A DNA stretch of 64,000 bases from Dyadobacter beijingensis DSM 21582 (GCF_000382205.1 NZ_KB907791.1:124001-188000), one strand, 5' to 3'; numbered from the stretch's first letter, positions 1 through 9,187 are shown. Numbers and translations are program-made. Notes: generated from the sequence alone by a model not told the origin.

Positions 1-924
1 GTCGTTGAGCTTTTCGGGATGGCCGTTGAATGTATCGTGCAGGCCCGAAAGCAGCGAGTAATAGCTGAGGTTGAACTGGTTCATGCGGTTCAGTTCCTCA
101 CTGCCGGCCGGCAGCATGCTCGTTTTGGTATTCGGGAAAAGCGGGAATACATCCGCCGGCGTGTACGGAATGCCGGGACCTGAAAACGAATAGCCGTTCG
201 GTGCCGATGGATCTTTAACGAGCCTTTTACCTTTGTATAACTCCTCAAAACGGTAGTAATGCGCCAGTTCGTCCTCCTGGTCGAGCGGGGAGGTAGGGGT
301 ACCTTCGCCTTGCTCGATGATGATGTTGATGGCGTCGATCGCGTTTGTTTTGGTATAAACAGGGAAAAGCTCGTCGGCCGGGAAAAATGGCGACGTCACC
401 TGATAATCCTTGTGGCCGGGCAGGTTATCCGGTGCCAGTTCATCTATTTTCTGCTGAATGGCCTGGTAAAACTGCCCGATCGTGCTGTATGTCGGTAATG
501 CGGTGGCGAGCATGGCGGTTTTGAAAACGATCGGATTTTCAGGTTCCTCTATTTCCATGAACACATCATGCACGACTTCCGGCGAGTATTTTTCCAGGCC
601 GACGATCAGCCCGTTGCCGATGCCCATCGGAAGCGGGCCCGGGTACTCGGGCACGAAATCGCTGTTGTTAATGTAAGGCGTGCCGCCGAGCGCATTCAGG
701 ATGTTTGCGGCGATCGTCATATGCAGCATTTCCTCGATCACGATCGAATGGATGATCTGCCGCTGTACGAGGTTGGTGCCTGGTTTGAGCGAAAATAGGG
801 CCGTCAGGTAAGGCGGAATGGTGGAATGTTCCAGTTCGATGGCCTTCTGCACGAGCGGGTAGAGCTCCTCGATCGCATTGGCCGTGAGCGCCTGTTGGAT
901 ATATTTTGAATCTATCTTTAACAT
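1..924 (-). CDS. Ferritin-like protein, VioB C-terminal-half type (partial, 3' end outside window)
   Basis: I translated this gene by hand; it begins MLKIDSKYIQQALTANAIEE and stays open for 308 codons up to the window edge, so its C-terminus is not seen. Two helices carry a ferritin-like di-iron pattern: E32 in a LEHSTIPPYL segment, and E64/E65 with H68 in IEEMLHM. This matches the ferritin-like domain that forms the C-terminal part of VioB/RebD-type iminophenyl-pyruvate dimer synthases, where the same ELE...EEMxH pattern is found. It starts 23 bases after the stop of the upstream gene (948-2879), which resembles the N-terminal half of VioB, so the two probably form one operon and perhaps one complex. 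Substrate is unknown. I am confident of the ferritin-like fold, less so of the VioB relationship. Confidence 0.8.
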   Translation of the reverse strand, partial: MLKIDSKYIQQALTANAIEELYPLVQKAIELEHSTIPPYLTALFSLKPGTNLVQRQIIHSIVIEEMLHMTIAANILNALGGTPYINNSDFVPEYPGPLPMGIGNGLIVGLEKYSPEVVHDVFMEIEEPENPIVFKTAMLATALPTYSTIGQFYQAIQQKIDELAPDNLPGHKDYQVTSPFFPADELFPVYTKTNAIDAINIIIEQGEGTPTSPLDQEDELAHYYRFEELYKGKRLVKDPSAPNGYSFSGPGIPYTPADVFPLFPNTKTSMLPAGSEELNRMNQFNLSYYSLLSGLHDTFNGHPEKLND

Positions 925-947
925 TGTGAGGATATTTTAGCCGTAAA

Positions 948-2879
948 TCACAGATTTTCAAACAAATTTTCCGTCGCGCGGAAGCCGGGGAAAGAGCCGT
1001 TTTTGGCCTTCACGGCCTCACGGTACTTCGCCTGCCGGTCGGTAAGCGCCGTGCCGGGTGCTACCGGGTTGGCGTTCACGGCCTGCTTCGCCTGCGTCCG
1101 CAATGCGGGGCGCGGGGCAATCTGCGGGTTGTTGAGCCAGTTCAGGATCGTTTGCCGTTTGGTGCCGGAAAGGTCGCGCGTGACGGGCATGTGCATCGTA
1201 TCGTTCATATCGCGCGAGAATGCGAAAATCAGGATGTTCTTCTTCTCGGCCAGTGCCGCCGGATCAGCGAGGTTCACCACATATTTGCTCATAATGGGAT
1301 ACAGGTTGCTGTACTGGACCATCATTTCCGAAATATCGTCCCACACCGGATCAGCGATTTCCGCGAAGTAATCGCGCAAATGCACCACCACATTCTCCGT
1401 CCCGAAGGCCGCGTCGACGGTGCCCGCCTGGTAGGTGATGAAGTATATCTGGCCATCGATGTACACACGCGGGCTGTTGATCGCGTTACCGGTGATCTGT
1501 ACCTGGGCTTTTCCGTCCGGACCGGTGGTTACCTGCCCCTCGAAACTGAGGCCGCTGGCGGGGAAATTGTTGCCGTATACCTCCGAAATCGGGTTACCCG
1601 GCCCGACGGGCGTGTTGGCCGTCGGCGGGTCGAGGGTGATGCCGATAGCCGTGTCCGGCAGCGCGTTGCCCCATTGGTAGGAATAAAAATCGACATTCAC
1701 CGATTGGCCGTCGTCCAGCCGCTGGATGAAATTATCGGCCCGCATCACCAGCCCGTCAATCGCCTCGCGCGCGATGATCGCATATTGGCCCGGCTGGGCG
1801 GTGGACGGCGTGATGAGGATCAACTGGTTGCTGGCCAGGGCCGAAACCGTGGCGTCCGGGAGGTCGCTGAACGAAACGATACCCGCAGTCTGGTTGAGCC
1901 AGCCCGGATCGTTCTGGTAATCTAGTGTGCCTATTTCAATCAAATCATCTGGCGAAATGTATGAGACCGGCGTACTGGCGCTCGCAACGCCCGTTTGCGG
2001 CACTTTGCTCACGGCCAGGCGCAGGTCCTGGTTATAATGGATCGTACCAATAGAATCGGAAACCGGAAAGCTCGCCCCGAAATCGACGCTCACACGCTTG
2101 GCGGCCTGCTCCACGAGGAAGTTCGAAACGCTGAAATATGTGCCCTGGATGCTGGGCGTATAGTTGATACCGTATAACCGACGGGTAGCCGCAAACGTGG
2201 TCGGTTCGCCGACGAAGTAAGGCCCTATCGAACCCATGATGCGGCCGAGGGAAAACCGGCCGTCGTTATGCGCATAATAGTACCCGAACGGGTTCATATT
2301 AATAGCCAGTGTGTTGTCCTGCGTCGTTGCGCGCAGCGTTTTCAGGAACGGCGATTGCTCCGCAAGGTCGCCCCAAACGACATTGGTAATCAACGAAGTC
2401 CAGGTAGCACCCAGCGGCTGTCCGTTGCTTTTGCCGCCGTCGAGCTGCCGCATTTGAATATCCCTGAAACTGGTCGTAGCGACATCACCTTTGAACAGCA
2501 GGCCGCCGTTTTTATCGCAAATCCGCAGCTGCACACACCAGATCGCCGAATACATCTGCGCATCCGGGTCCAGGTCGACCATCTTGCCGGTAGGCCGGCC
2601 GTCGGCACCCTGAATCGCCTGCCCAATGATGATGTCCGCCGCAGGGTCACTCTGCGTGGTGCCGTCGGGCAGGAAAATCTGCTTCACGGCGCAATTCTGA
2701 AAATCAAATACCGCTCCGCCTTCGGGGTTCCACCAGCCATTGGTAGCACCTTTGCCGGGCTCTTGGAAATTGGGTTTGAAAGTCGTGTTGTTGTAATGGG
2801 CCGGGTCGTTGTTCACCGTACTGACGTCCGACAGGAAATCGCCCGTGAATACGAGCCTTGGGGCATGTAGATAGGACAT
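948..2879 (-). CDS. VioB N-terminal-half-like protein, 643 aa
   Basis: The N-terminus (MSYLHAPRLVFTGDFLSDVS, then a DPAHYNN segment) resembles the start of VioB, which has a DFPRIHFRG...ANRDP pattern. Near residues 540-600 the protein has YSNLYPIMSKYV, then MPVTRDLSGTKR, which recall VioB's YPFMS and MPSTRELS segments just before its ferritin-like domain. Here the protein stops after that point, and the ferritin-like part is a separate gene 23 bases downstream. No signal peptide or membrane segment is visible, so it is probably cytoplasmic. In violacein and rebeccamycin pathways the fused enzyme couples two indole-pyruvate imines; no VioA, VioC, VioD or VioE homologue lies in this window, so a different substrate is likely. 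The comparison is from memory of the family. Confidence 0.7.
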   Translation of the reverse strand: MSYLHAPRLVFTGDFLSDVSTVNNDPAHYNNTTFKPNFQEPGKGATNGWWNPEGGAVFDFQNCAVKQIFLPDGTTQSDPAADIIIGQAIQGADGRPTGKMVDLDPDAQMYSAIWCVQLRICDKNGGLLFKGDVATTSFRDIQMRQLDGGKSNGQPLGATWTSLITNVVWGDLAEQSPFLKTLRATTQDNTLAINMNPFGYYYAHNDGRFSLGRIMGSIGPYFVGEPTTFAATRRLYGINYTPSIQGTYFSVSNFLVEQAAKRVSVDFGASFPVSDSIGTIHYNQDLRLAVSKVPQTGVASASTPVSYISPDDLIEIGTLDYQNDPGWLNQTAGIVSFSDLPDATVSALASNQLILITPSTAQPGQYAIIAREAIDGLVMRADNFIQRLDDGQSVNVDFYSYQWGNALPDTAIGITLDPPTANTPVGPGNPISEVYGNNFPASGLSFEGQVTTGPDGKAQVQITGNAINSPRVYIDGQIYFITYQAGTVDAAFGTENVVVHLRDYFAEIADPVWDDISEMMVQYSNLYPIMSKYVVNLADPAALAEKKNILIFAFSRDMNDTMHMPVTRDLSGTKRQTILNWLNNPQIAPRPALRTQAKQAVNANPVAPGTALTDRQAKYREAVKAKNGSFPGFRATENLFENL

Positions 2880-2915
2880 AATGGCTTTTAATTGATTGTG
2901 AGGATAAGATAAGGG

Positions 2916-3305
2916 TCAGGCCGCGGTATTCCAGATGATGAAATGTTGCAGCCATTGGTCGTTGTATTTCTTGTAAATCCACAGCATTCTGCCCGTTTCC
3001 GACGCCTTTTCGCCTGTCTGCTTGTCGGTCGTTGTCTGGTGGTAAATGGCCCATTCGTAAGCGAGGTCGTCGCGGATCTCGATGTCCTGTGAGGCGTAGG
3101 AGATCTCGATCGTAAATGCATCGAACCAGGAGCGGAGGAATTCGACGCCGCCCGCTTTGGTCGTAATCACCGGGGCACCGGGTGCGATGACCGTGATGTC
3201 ATCGGCGAGGATGGCGGCCATCATGTCCAGATCGCCGGTGTTCTCCGCCGTCTGGACAATGAGCCGCAGTTTTTCAATCTGTTCTCGGTCTGTTGTTTGA
3301 TTCAT
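2916..3305 (-). CDS. SnoaL-like / NTF2-fold protein, 129 aa
   Basis: Size and pattern fit the SnoaL/DUF4440 group of the NTF2-like superfamily: an N-terminal helix, then MAAILADDITVIAPGAP, and a C-terminal strand pair with WLQHFIIWN. Members are small cone-shaped barrels that act as cyclases, isomerases or ligand binders. It has no export signal. It is the first gene of a short minus-strand set with the two VioB-like genes (36 and 23 base gaps), which suggests a role in the same small-molecule chemistry. That link is inference from spacing only. Confidence 0.8.
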   Translation of the reverse strand: MNQTTDREQIEKLRLIVQTAENTGDLDMMAAILADDITVIAPGAPVITTKAGGVEFLRSWFDAFTIEISYASQDIEIRDDLAYEWAIYHQTTTDKQTGEKASETGRMLWIYKKYNDQWLQHFIIWNTAA

Positions 3306-3405
3306 GGTGAAAAAGGTTGTTTCCCGAAGGAAGTAACCGAATTCCCATGTTTACCTACAAATTCGAAAATCTTGTAGAATTAGTTATTTAACGGTCGCGA
3401 GTCCG

Positions 3406-4263
3406 CTAGTTCATGTATTTGTCCAGCCATTTGGCCTTGATACTCGCCCGGGCATTGATAAATTCCACATCGGTACCCTGTGCGATGGCGTCGAGGGGCA
3501 GGCGGAGCGGGCGCTGGCCTGCGGGCGTTTCAATCAGTTTCAGAATGCCGTCCGCGATCGTTTGCGGGTCCATGTCGAAAGTCTGCATTTTTCCGAAAAG
3601 CCCCTGGCCCAATGCGTTGAACTGCTCGGTTGCCAGCGGATCGTATTGCTGCGCGATTTCCGGTTTATTGCCGTGCACGCCCGCTTTTACGCCGCTGTTC
3701 ATCTCGGTCGGGTACACGCCGGGCTGGATCGACACATTATCGATGCCGAACTGTTTCAATTCGTCCTGCAAGCCCTCGGTAATGCTTTCCACCCCGAATT
3801 TCGAAGCCAGGTATGGGACCATAAACGGCAAGGTATGCCCGCTGGCGCCGGAAGTAATGTTGATGATCAGTCCGCTGTGCGCAGCACGCATGGCTGGCAA
3901 CACCGCCTGATAAGTCCTGACTACCCCATAAAAATTGATCTCGAACATTTCGCGAATGCGGTCGATGCTGTACGACTCGAACACACCGAAGCCGCTCACG
4001 GCCGCATTGTTCACCAGCACGTCGATTTTGCCATGTTTGGCGAGTACCTGTTCGAATGCGGTTTTCACGGAGGCGTCGTCCGTCAGGTCTATTTCCACCA
4101 CCTCGATATTCGGAATGGCTGCGAGTTCGTCGGCTACCGTCCTGTTTTTTCCGGCGGTGTTGCGCATGCCTGCTATAACGGTAAGGCCTGCGGCGGCCAA
4201 TGTGGTTGCGGTAAGTTTACCAAAACCGGTACTGGTTCCGGTAATAAAAACTGTCTTGTTCAT
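3406..4263 (-). CDS. SDR family oxidoreductase (SDR1), 285 aa
   Basis: Classical short-chain dehydrogenase/reductase. The Rossmann glycine motif TGTSTGFGK is at residues 8-16, NNAA follows at about residue 87, the catalytic serine lies in ITSGASG, and the active-site YxxxK is YLASK. The length, 285 residues, is that of the classical type with a C-terminal extension. It probably reduces or oxidises a small carbonyl or alcohol with NAD(P)H in the cytoplasm; the substrate cannot be told. The Crp/Fnr regulator gene lies directly upstream on the same strand, 112 bases away, and may control it. Two other SDR genes in the window (24119-25003 and 33005-33820) also sit beside regulators. Confidence 0.93.
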   Translation of the reverse strand: MNKTVFITGTSTGFGKLTATTLAAAGLTVIAGMRNTAGKNRTVADELAAIPNIEVVEIDLTDDASVKTAFEQVLAKHGKIDVLVNNAAVSGFGVFESYSIDRIREMFEINFYGVVRTYQAVLPAMRAAHSGLIINITSGASGHTLPFMVPYLASKFGVESITEGLQDELKQFGIDNVSIQPGVYPTEMNSGVKAGVHGNKPEIAQQYDPLATEQFNALGQGLFGKMQTFDMDPQTIADGILKLIETPAGQRPLRLPLDAIAQGTDVEFINARASIKAKWLDKYMN

Positions 4264-4375
4264 CGTCTTGTTTTTTTAAGTTGACGATGCAAAGTTGCAA
4301 CCGGGGCGGGCCGGTCTGCATTGATATTTGCTTGAAAAAATAACAAACAAATGTCAATGGAAATGGCCCGAACCG

Positions 4376-4969
4376 CTATTTGCCCGCATTGTTCCGGCGA
4401 ATGCGCGTCAGCGTTTCGGGCGTGATGCCGATGTAGGAGGCGATCATATGCTGGGGCACGCGGTTGGCGATCTGGGGGTACTGGTCGAGAAACTTCTGGT
4501 ATTTTTCTTCGGCCGAAAGACTGATGCCCGCGTGAATGCGGTCCTGCGACACGACGAAACTTTTATGAAGGATTTGATTGATCAGGTCGTTGAAATGCGG
4601 AATGTCGCGGCAAAGCTGGTCGAAATTTTCCTTGGTGACCAGCACCACATCCGTGTCCTCGATGGCTTCGATATTGAACCGGGACGGCTTGCCGGTCATC
4701 AGGCTCTCGCGGTCGCCCGACCAGTAGTTCTCCGGCGCGAAATTCAGGATATGTTCATTGCCTTTATTATCAATGGAGTAGGTCCTCAAAAACCCGTTGC
4801 TCACGAATGCATTGTAGCGCCACACGTCGCCTTCCTGCAAAAGCAGCTGCCGTTTGCGGAGCTTTTTAACGATGCATACCCGCACGATTTGCGCCGCTTC
4901 CTCGTCGGATAGCGTGATTTTGTTCGTAAAATACCGAATGAAATGCTCGATGGGCGGACTCTGGTACAT
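4376..4969 (-). CDS. Crp/Fnr family transcriptional regulator, 197 aa
   Basis: It has an N-terminal cyclic-nucleotide-binding-type beta barrel (RKRQLLLQEGDVWRYNAFV, then a GNEHILNFAPENYWSGD segment) and a degenerate C-terminal helix-turn-helix (VPQHMIASYIGITPETLTRI). This is the small Bacteroidota Crp/Fnr type, which lacks FNR cysteines and probably does not bind cAMP. The open frame can begin at a GTG at 5026, but I chose the ATG at 4969, giving a start MYQSPPIEHF typical of the family. That choice leaves a perfect 7-bp hairpin (4987-5004) and a -7-like TACCTTTG (5014-5021) as its leader and promoter. It lies between the sugar locus and SDR1, and may regulate SDR1. Confidence 0.9.
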   Translation of the reverse strand: MYQSPPIEHFIRYFTNKITLSDEEAAQIVRVCIVKKLRKRQLLLQEGDVWRYNAFVSNGFLRTYSIDNKGNEHILNFAPENYWSGDRESLMTGKPSRFNIEAIEDTDVVLVTKENFDQLCRDIPHFNDLINQILHKSFVVSQDRIHAGISLSAEEKYQKFLDQYPQIANRVPQHMIASYIGITPETLTRIRRNNAGK

Positions 4970-4986
4970 AGGCTGTTTGCGGAATG

Positions 4987-5004
4987 TGCCCCTGTGAAGG
5001 GGCA
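4987..5004 (-). promoter_or_regulatory. Leader hairpin before the Crp/Fnr gene
   Basis: TGCCCCT and AGGGGCA form a perfect 7-bp stem with a four-base loop, 18 bases upstream of the chosen ATG. There is no T run after it, so it is not an obvious terminator. It may shape translation of the regulator or end the upstream sugar-locus transcript weakly. Confidence 0.45.
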
Positions 5005-5013
5005 GGGCATCGG

Positions 5014-5021
5014 CAAAGGTA
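5014..5021 (-). promoter_or_regulatory. Candidate -7 promoter box of the Crp/Fnr gene
   Basis: On the minus strand this reads TACCTTTG, an exact match to the Bacteroidota TAnnTTTG box. No TTG is seen about 20 bases upstream, so the promoter is weak or activator-dependent. Transcription would start near 5007. Confidence 0.4.
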
Positions 5022-5066
5022 GTCACGGAATTCCGATGCCCCGCGTGCGGCGTTATAAAAGTACCG

Positions 5067-7040
5067 CTATTCAGCCAGTTTGACGTTTTTGATCTTCACC
5101 GGCAGCCATACCTGCATCGGGCTCCGCTCGCGGTTGGCCCAGGTGTAGTAGGGGATCGCCGTGACGGTCTGCGGTTGCATGGCTACATTCATCCCGTCCG
5201 GCGCGGCTTTTACCACTTGCAGGCCGGCCTCGATGGCTATGACCTGCTCGTTGAGAACCTGGCTGGGTTTGGTAGTGAACGACGGATTGGCCGGAACGAT
5301 CAGGTTCCAGACCTCGCCGGCATTGTCGGTACCTTCCACGCAATACACAATGGGCCCGCGCTGGAGCGCAATGCGATCTTCATCCGCTTTGACCTCCCTG
5401 CGGGCCTTGATCTGCTGTACTTCCATCGGCAGTTTCACTTCGATTTCATCGCCGTTCTGCCACGTGCGGTCGATCACGGCGTAGCCTTTTTCAATCTGGT
5501 AACTCACCGGCTTTCCGTTCAGCAATATCGCTGTTTTGGCATTCCCTGCGGCTGTGAAGTTGTATAGCCCGCCGGGCACCGGCGTATCCGCCACCCAGCC
5601 TGGTATGCGTACGTTCAAAGCATATTTGACTTTCTGTGAAGGGGTTACCTTGATTTTTACATGACCTTCCCAGGGATAGTTGGTCTCCATTTTCAAAGGC
5701 ACGGCCGTTTTGCCCACCCGGAAACTCGCATTACTGCTCACGAACAGGTTTACCCAGATCTTGTTATCCGATTTCCCGTAAATATAATCTCCCACCGAGG
5801 CTACCAGCCGTGCAATGTTGGAAGGGCAGCAAGCCGTCCCGAACCACGCGCTGCGGGCATTGTTACCGATGGACGAAAGCGGGTTTCCGTAGAAAAATCG
5901 GTCGCCGCTGAGGCTCAGGCCGTCGAGTGCGCCGTTGTAGAGGCTGCGTTCTAGGACGTCGATGTATTTGGCGTCGCCGGTGAGGGCGTTCATGCGCTGG
6001 TTCCAGAACACCATGCCTACCGAGGCGCAGGTTTCGCTGTATGCATTGCCGTTGGGCAGGTCGTAGTCGTCGGTGAAGCCCTCGTTATGGCCCGACGAGC
6101 CAATGCCGCCGGTGAGGTACATATTGCGGTACACCACGTCCTCCCAAACGGCCGTCATGGCATTCATGTAGCCGGGGTCCTGCGTCACGGAGGCGACGTC
6201 GGCCGCGCCCGTGTACTGGTACATAGCGCGCACGGCGTGGCCGGTGATTTCCTTTTGCTGCTTCACGGGCACGTCGTCCTGGCAATATTTGGGATCTTTC
6301 CATTGATCCCAGATCACGCCTTTTCCGTGACCGTGGCCCCGCTGTTCGAGGAACCAGTCGGCCAGTTTCAGGTAGCGGTCTTCCTTGGTTTGATGGTATA
6401 ATTTCATCAATGCCAGCTCTATTTCCTGGTGGCCCGATACCCACGGCCGGTTGGCGATACGGAAGGTGGAATCGATGTGGTCGGCGAAGCGGGTAGCTAC
6501 GTCGAGCAGCTTGCGCTTGCCGGTAGTATTGTAATAGGCCACGGCTGCCTCCATCAAATGCCCCGCACAATAATCCTCATGTTTTTCCATGTCGGTCCAG
6601 CGCTGTTTCAGGTCGGTGAGCGTGTAGTAGGTGTTCAGATAACCGTCCGGGAGCTGCGCGGCGGCGATCTTGTCAATCCACTCGTCGGCTTTCTTTTCCA
6701 ATGCGGCATCGGGCCGGTTTTTGAGCGAGTAAGCCATAGCCTCGATGGCTTTGTACACGTCGCTGTCGTCATAATAAATGCCTTCGTGCTTTTCACCCTG
6801 CTTGCGGGCGGCTTTTTCGAAGTTGCGGATGCGGCCGGATTTCTCTTCGGTCTGGACAATGCACGCGTTTAGTGTCGCAGTAGCCACTTTTTCCTGTTTG
6901 GGTTTCCAGAAATGGTCCGTAATGGTCACTTCGGAAAAGCGCACGGGCTGAATGCGCTGCTGGGCTTCTGCCCGGAATGGCGTCGCTTGCAGGCACCATG
7001 CGAGCGCGGCGGTCGTGTATATTTTGAGGCTTAAATGCAT
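5067..7040 (-). CDS. GH127 (DUF1680) beta-L-arabinofuranosidase, exported, 657 aa
   Basis: A signal peptide (about residues 1-26, ending FRAEAQ) leads into a GH127 catalytic domain. Residues known from the bifidobacterial enzyme HypBA1 are conserved with the same spacing: candidate acid/base E320 in NEGFTDDYDLPN, E336 and C338 in YSETC, and the C404-C405 pair in ACCPSN, where the first cysteine would be the nucleophile held by zinc. The family releases L-arabinose from beta-L-arabinofuranosides such as plant extensin or RG-II side chains. It is the last gene of the sugar locus, 41 bases after the other DUF1680 gene, and probably acts in the periplasm. Family assignment is strong; exact specificity is inference. 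Confidence 0.93.
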   Translation of the reverse strand: MHLSLKIYTTAALAWCLQATPFRAEAQQRIQPVRFSEVTITDHFWKPKQEKVATATLNACIVQTEEKSGRIRNFEKAARKQGEKHEGIYYDDSDVYKAIEAMAYSLKNRPDAALEKKADEWIDKIAAAQLPDGYLNTYYTLTDLKQRWTDMEKHEDYCAGHLMEAAVAYYNTTGKRKLLDVATRFADHIDSTFRIANRPWVSGHQEIELALMKLYHQTKEDRYLKLADWFLEQRGHGHGKGVIWDQWKDPKYCQDDVPVKQQKEITGHAVRAMYQYTGAADVASVTQDPGYMNAMTAVWEDVVYRNMYLTGGIGSSGHNEGFTDDYDLPNGNAYSETCASVGMVFWNQRMNALTGDAKYIDVLERSLYNGALDGLSLSGDRFFYGNPLSSIGNNARSAWFGTACCPSNIARLVASVGDYIYGKSDNKIWVNLFVSSNASFRVGKTAVPLKMETNYPWEGHVKIKVTPSQKVKYALNVRIPGWVADTPVPGGLYNFTAAGNAKTAILLNGKPVSYQIEKGYAVIDRTWQNGDEIEVKLPMEVQQIKARREVKADEDRIALQRGPIVYCVEGTDNAGEVWNLIVPANPSFTTKPSQVLNEQVIAIEAGLQVVKAAPDGMNVAMQPQTVTAIPYYTWANRERSPMQVWLPVKIKNVKLAE

Positions 7041-7081
7041 TTCAAGATTTTGGTTAATTCAAATTACTCATTTCCCCGGCC

Positions 7082-9088
7082 TTACTTTTTACGATGTACC
7101 AATGGAAACTGCGAAATCCGCAAATTGGTACAGCCGTACGGGATCAGTACAATATCCTCTTCCTTGTCATCGGTTTCCAGCTGGTACGTCATGCTATACG
7201 GGATCGGCCCGGCCATTTCGTTGTACAAGCCCCACGACGGGATGCGGCGGGCTTTGGTTTTGATCTGCAATGGTGCATTTTCCGGGTTCCACGGATAATT
7301 CGATACCGGTTTCGCGGCTTCCCATTTGTATTGCTCTTCCAGTCTGGCGTCGGGCGTCGATATCAGGCCGTAGTTCCAGGGCGTCGTCGGGCGTACTTCG
7401 GTATAGCTCGTGCCGTAGTCGATAGGGTCCTTATCGTTTTTGACCAATTTGGATGTTTCCCCCACTTTCAGGGCATAGGTAAGCGGCCCGCGTTCTACGG
7501 AAATGGAGTTTTCAACCCAGGTATTTTTGAAAATGTGCATCGGCAATGTCAGCTCCACCACGTCGCCTTTTTCCCACTCGCGGGTCAGCTTCACGATCTG
7601 GTTACCATCCGGTTCGAGCCATACTTTGCCATTGACCTTCACCATACCTTTTTTACACCAGGCCGGAATCCGCAAATGAAAGGGGAAAATGGCTTTGGCC
7701 GAGGGGGTCACCGTGAATTTAATGGTTTCTTCAAACGGATAGGAAGTCTCTTCTTTCACGGCCACATTCACGCCGCCGGGTAGCTTGACTGTCGCCTCGC
7801 TGGCGGAGTAGGCCAATGCGGCGATGCCCTTGTCGGCGGTGGCGTACCAGAGGTTTTGTACGAACTTCGGCCAGCCCTGGTGCATGTTCGAAGTGCAGCA
7901 GGGATAGCCCGTGAGCAGGCCCATGCACACGTCGGTGCCGCCGTGGTTCACGTCAAAATTGCGGTGGTGGCGGGTCATCATCACCTGGTTGGCCTGCTGG
8001 AAGTACTGGCGCGTCATAAAATCGTCGGAATGTTGGGTGGGTAGTGCATTGAATGCCACTTTTTCGAGCATATCGGCATAGCCTACATCCCCGGTAATTT
8101 CGAGGATGCTTTCGAGCGAAAACATCATTTCCACGGCCGAACAAAGCTCCGAGCCCTGGGTAGGGTCGTTGCCGTGCAATGCCTCGTCGCCGCCATACAG
8201 GCCGTGCGCCAGGCCGTTGAACTTGCGGATGTCCGCGAAGCCTTTTTTCGTCGCATCCAGGTATTGCTGTTCGGGATGATGCTGGAAGTAGATCAGCGGC
8301 GCCTTAATGCCCTGGGCGAGGTTCACGCAGTGGATGCTTCCGCGGGTCGAGAGCAGGTCCGTATTCAGGAATGCATTCGTGTAATCGAACGTCTGCCGGT
8401 GAATGAGGTTACCCAGGTCGAGCAGGAATTTGTCGCCGGTTATGTTGTAGAGCCAATACACGACCATCAGGTTGTCCGCGCCGCGGTACCGGGCCCAGAA
8501 CGTCCAGTTATCGAGCGGTTTCGAGGGGAGTTCTTTCAGCTGGTATCTGAAATAGTTGGTCATTAACGTAACGACCCGCTGGTCGCCCGTGGCGGAGTAG
8601 TATTGTTTTAAAATTTTGAGCATCACCATTTTAGGCCACCAGTCGCGGCTATTGTCGCGCTGCACACCGGGTTCCTGGCCATAGTCCTTCGACGGGCCGA
8701 AATAGCCGTCGGGTTGCTGGCTGGCGATGGCCCATTCAATCCAGGGTTTGGTTTTGGCGATGAGTTCCTTGTCGTCGAGGATGTAGGCGAGCGGGAGCAG
8801 GCCGTCGATCCAGTAAGGGCCCCGTTCCCACTGGTCGCCGTCGCCGCCGAGCCAGCCGTTTCTTTTGCCCATGACCAATGGATACAGCTCGTCTAGCTTG
8901 CCGGTAGAGCCGGTTTTCTGCCTTACGAGCATTTCTTTCAGCCAGCCTTGCGGCTTGATGGCGCCCAATGGCAGCTCACTGTACGGGTTACTTCTGAGCG
9001 GAGATTTGGACGGGATGTAAGTGGCTTCTCTGGCCGGTTGGGCGGTTGCCGGGATGCTGATGAGCAAGGCGAACAGGAGTTTTTTCAT
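7082..9088 (-). CDS. DUF1680 / GH127-related glycoside hydrolase, exported, 668 aa
   Basis: A short signal peptide (MKKLLFALLISIPATAQ) is followed by an (alpha/alpha)6-type domain with WLGGDGDQWERGPYWIDGLLPLAY. The zinc/nucleophile set is present: E314 and C316 in GSELCSAVE, and C397-C398 in YPCCTSN. E302, in GGDEALHG, is a candidate acid/base. The sequence clearly differs from the GH127 enzyme downstream, so it belongs to another subfamily (GH127-like or GH146-like) and may cut a different arabinofuranosyl linkage. It lies in the same minus-strand operon as SusC/SusD, separated from the glycosylase gene by 99 bases that hold a heptamer repeat. Confidence 0.88.
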   Translation of the reverse strand: MKKLLFALLISIPATAQPAREATYIPSKSPLRSNPYSELPLGAIKPQGWLKEMLVRQKTGSTGKLDELYPLVMGKRNGWLGGDGDQWERGPYWIDGLLPLAYILDDKELIAKTKPWIEWAIASQQPDGYFGPSKDYGQEPGVQRDNSRDWWPKMVMLKILKQYYSATGDQRVVTLMTNYFRYQLKELPSKPLDNWTFWARYRGADNLMVVYWLYNITGDKFLLDLGNLIHRQTFDYTNAFLNTDLLSTRGSIHCVNLAQGIKAPLIYFQHHPEQQYLDATKKGFADIRKFNGLAHGLYGGDEALHGNDPTQGSELCSAVEMMFSLESILEITGDVGYADMLEKVAFNALPTQHSDDFMTRQYFQQANQVMMTRHHRNFDVNHGGTDVCMGLLTGYPCCTSNMHQGWPKFVQNLWYATADKGIAALAYSASEATVKLPGGVNVAVKEETSYPFEETIKFTVTPSAKAIFPFHLRIPAWCKKGMVKVNGKVWLEPDGNQIVKLTREWEKGDVVELTLPMHIFKNTWVENSISVERGPLTYALKVGETSKLVKNDKDPIDYGTSYTEVRPTTPWNYGLISTPDARLEEQYKWEAAKPVSNYPWNPENAPLQIKTKARRIPSWGLYNEMAGPIPYSMTYQLETDDKEEDIVLIPYGCTNLRISQFPLVHRKK

Positions 9089-9144
9089 GGGTCGGTTTTA
9101 GTTGGGTATTGTCAGGTGTGGTCAGGACGTTGAATCCAGAAATC

Positions 9145-9179
9145 GTCGGTCGGCGGTCCATGGTCGTCGGTCCATAGTC
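9145..9179. repeat. Five tandem heptamers ending in GTC
   Basis: Five consecutive 7-base units (GTCGGTC, GGCGGTC, CATGGTC, GTCGGTC, CATAGTC) fill 9145-9179 in the gap between the glycosylase and the DUF1680 gene. On the other strand every unit starts GAC. The gap is non-coding on both sides. Confidence 0.7.
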
Positions 9180-9187
9180 AGATTTCT

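Noticed and set aside
1..3305. Full violacein-type pigment cluster
   Set aside because: Only the two VioB-like halves are present; there is no flavin amino-acid oxidase or VioC/D/E-like gene within view.
9145..9179. CRISPR array
   Set aside because: The repeat unit is 7 bases with no spacers, and no cas gene is in the window.
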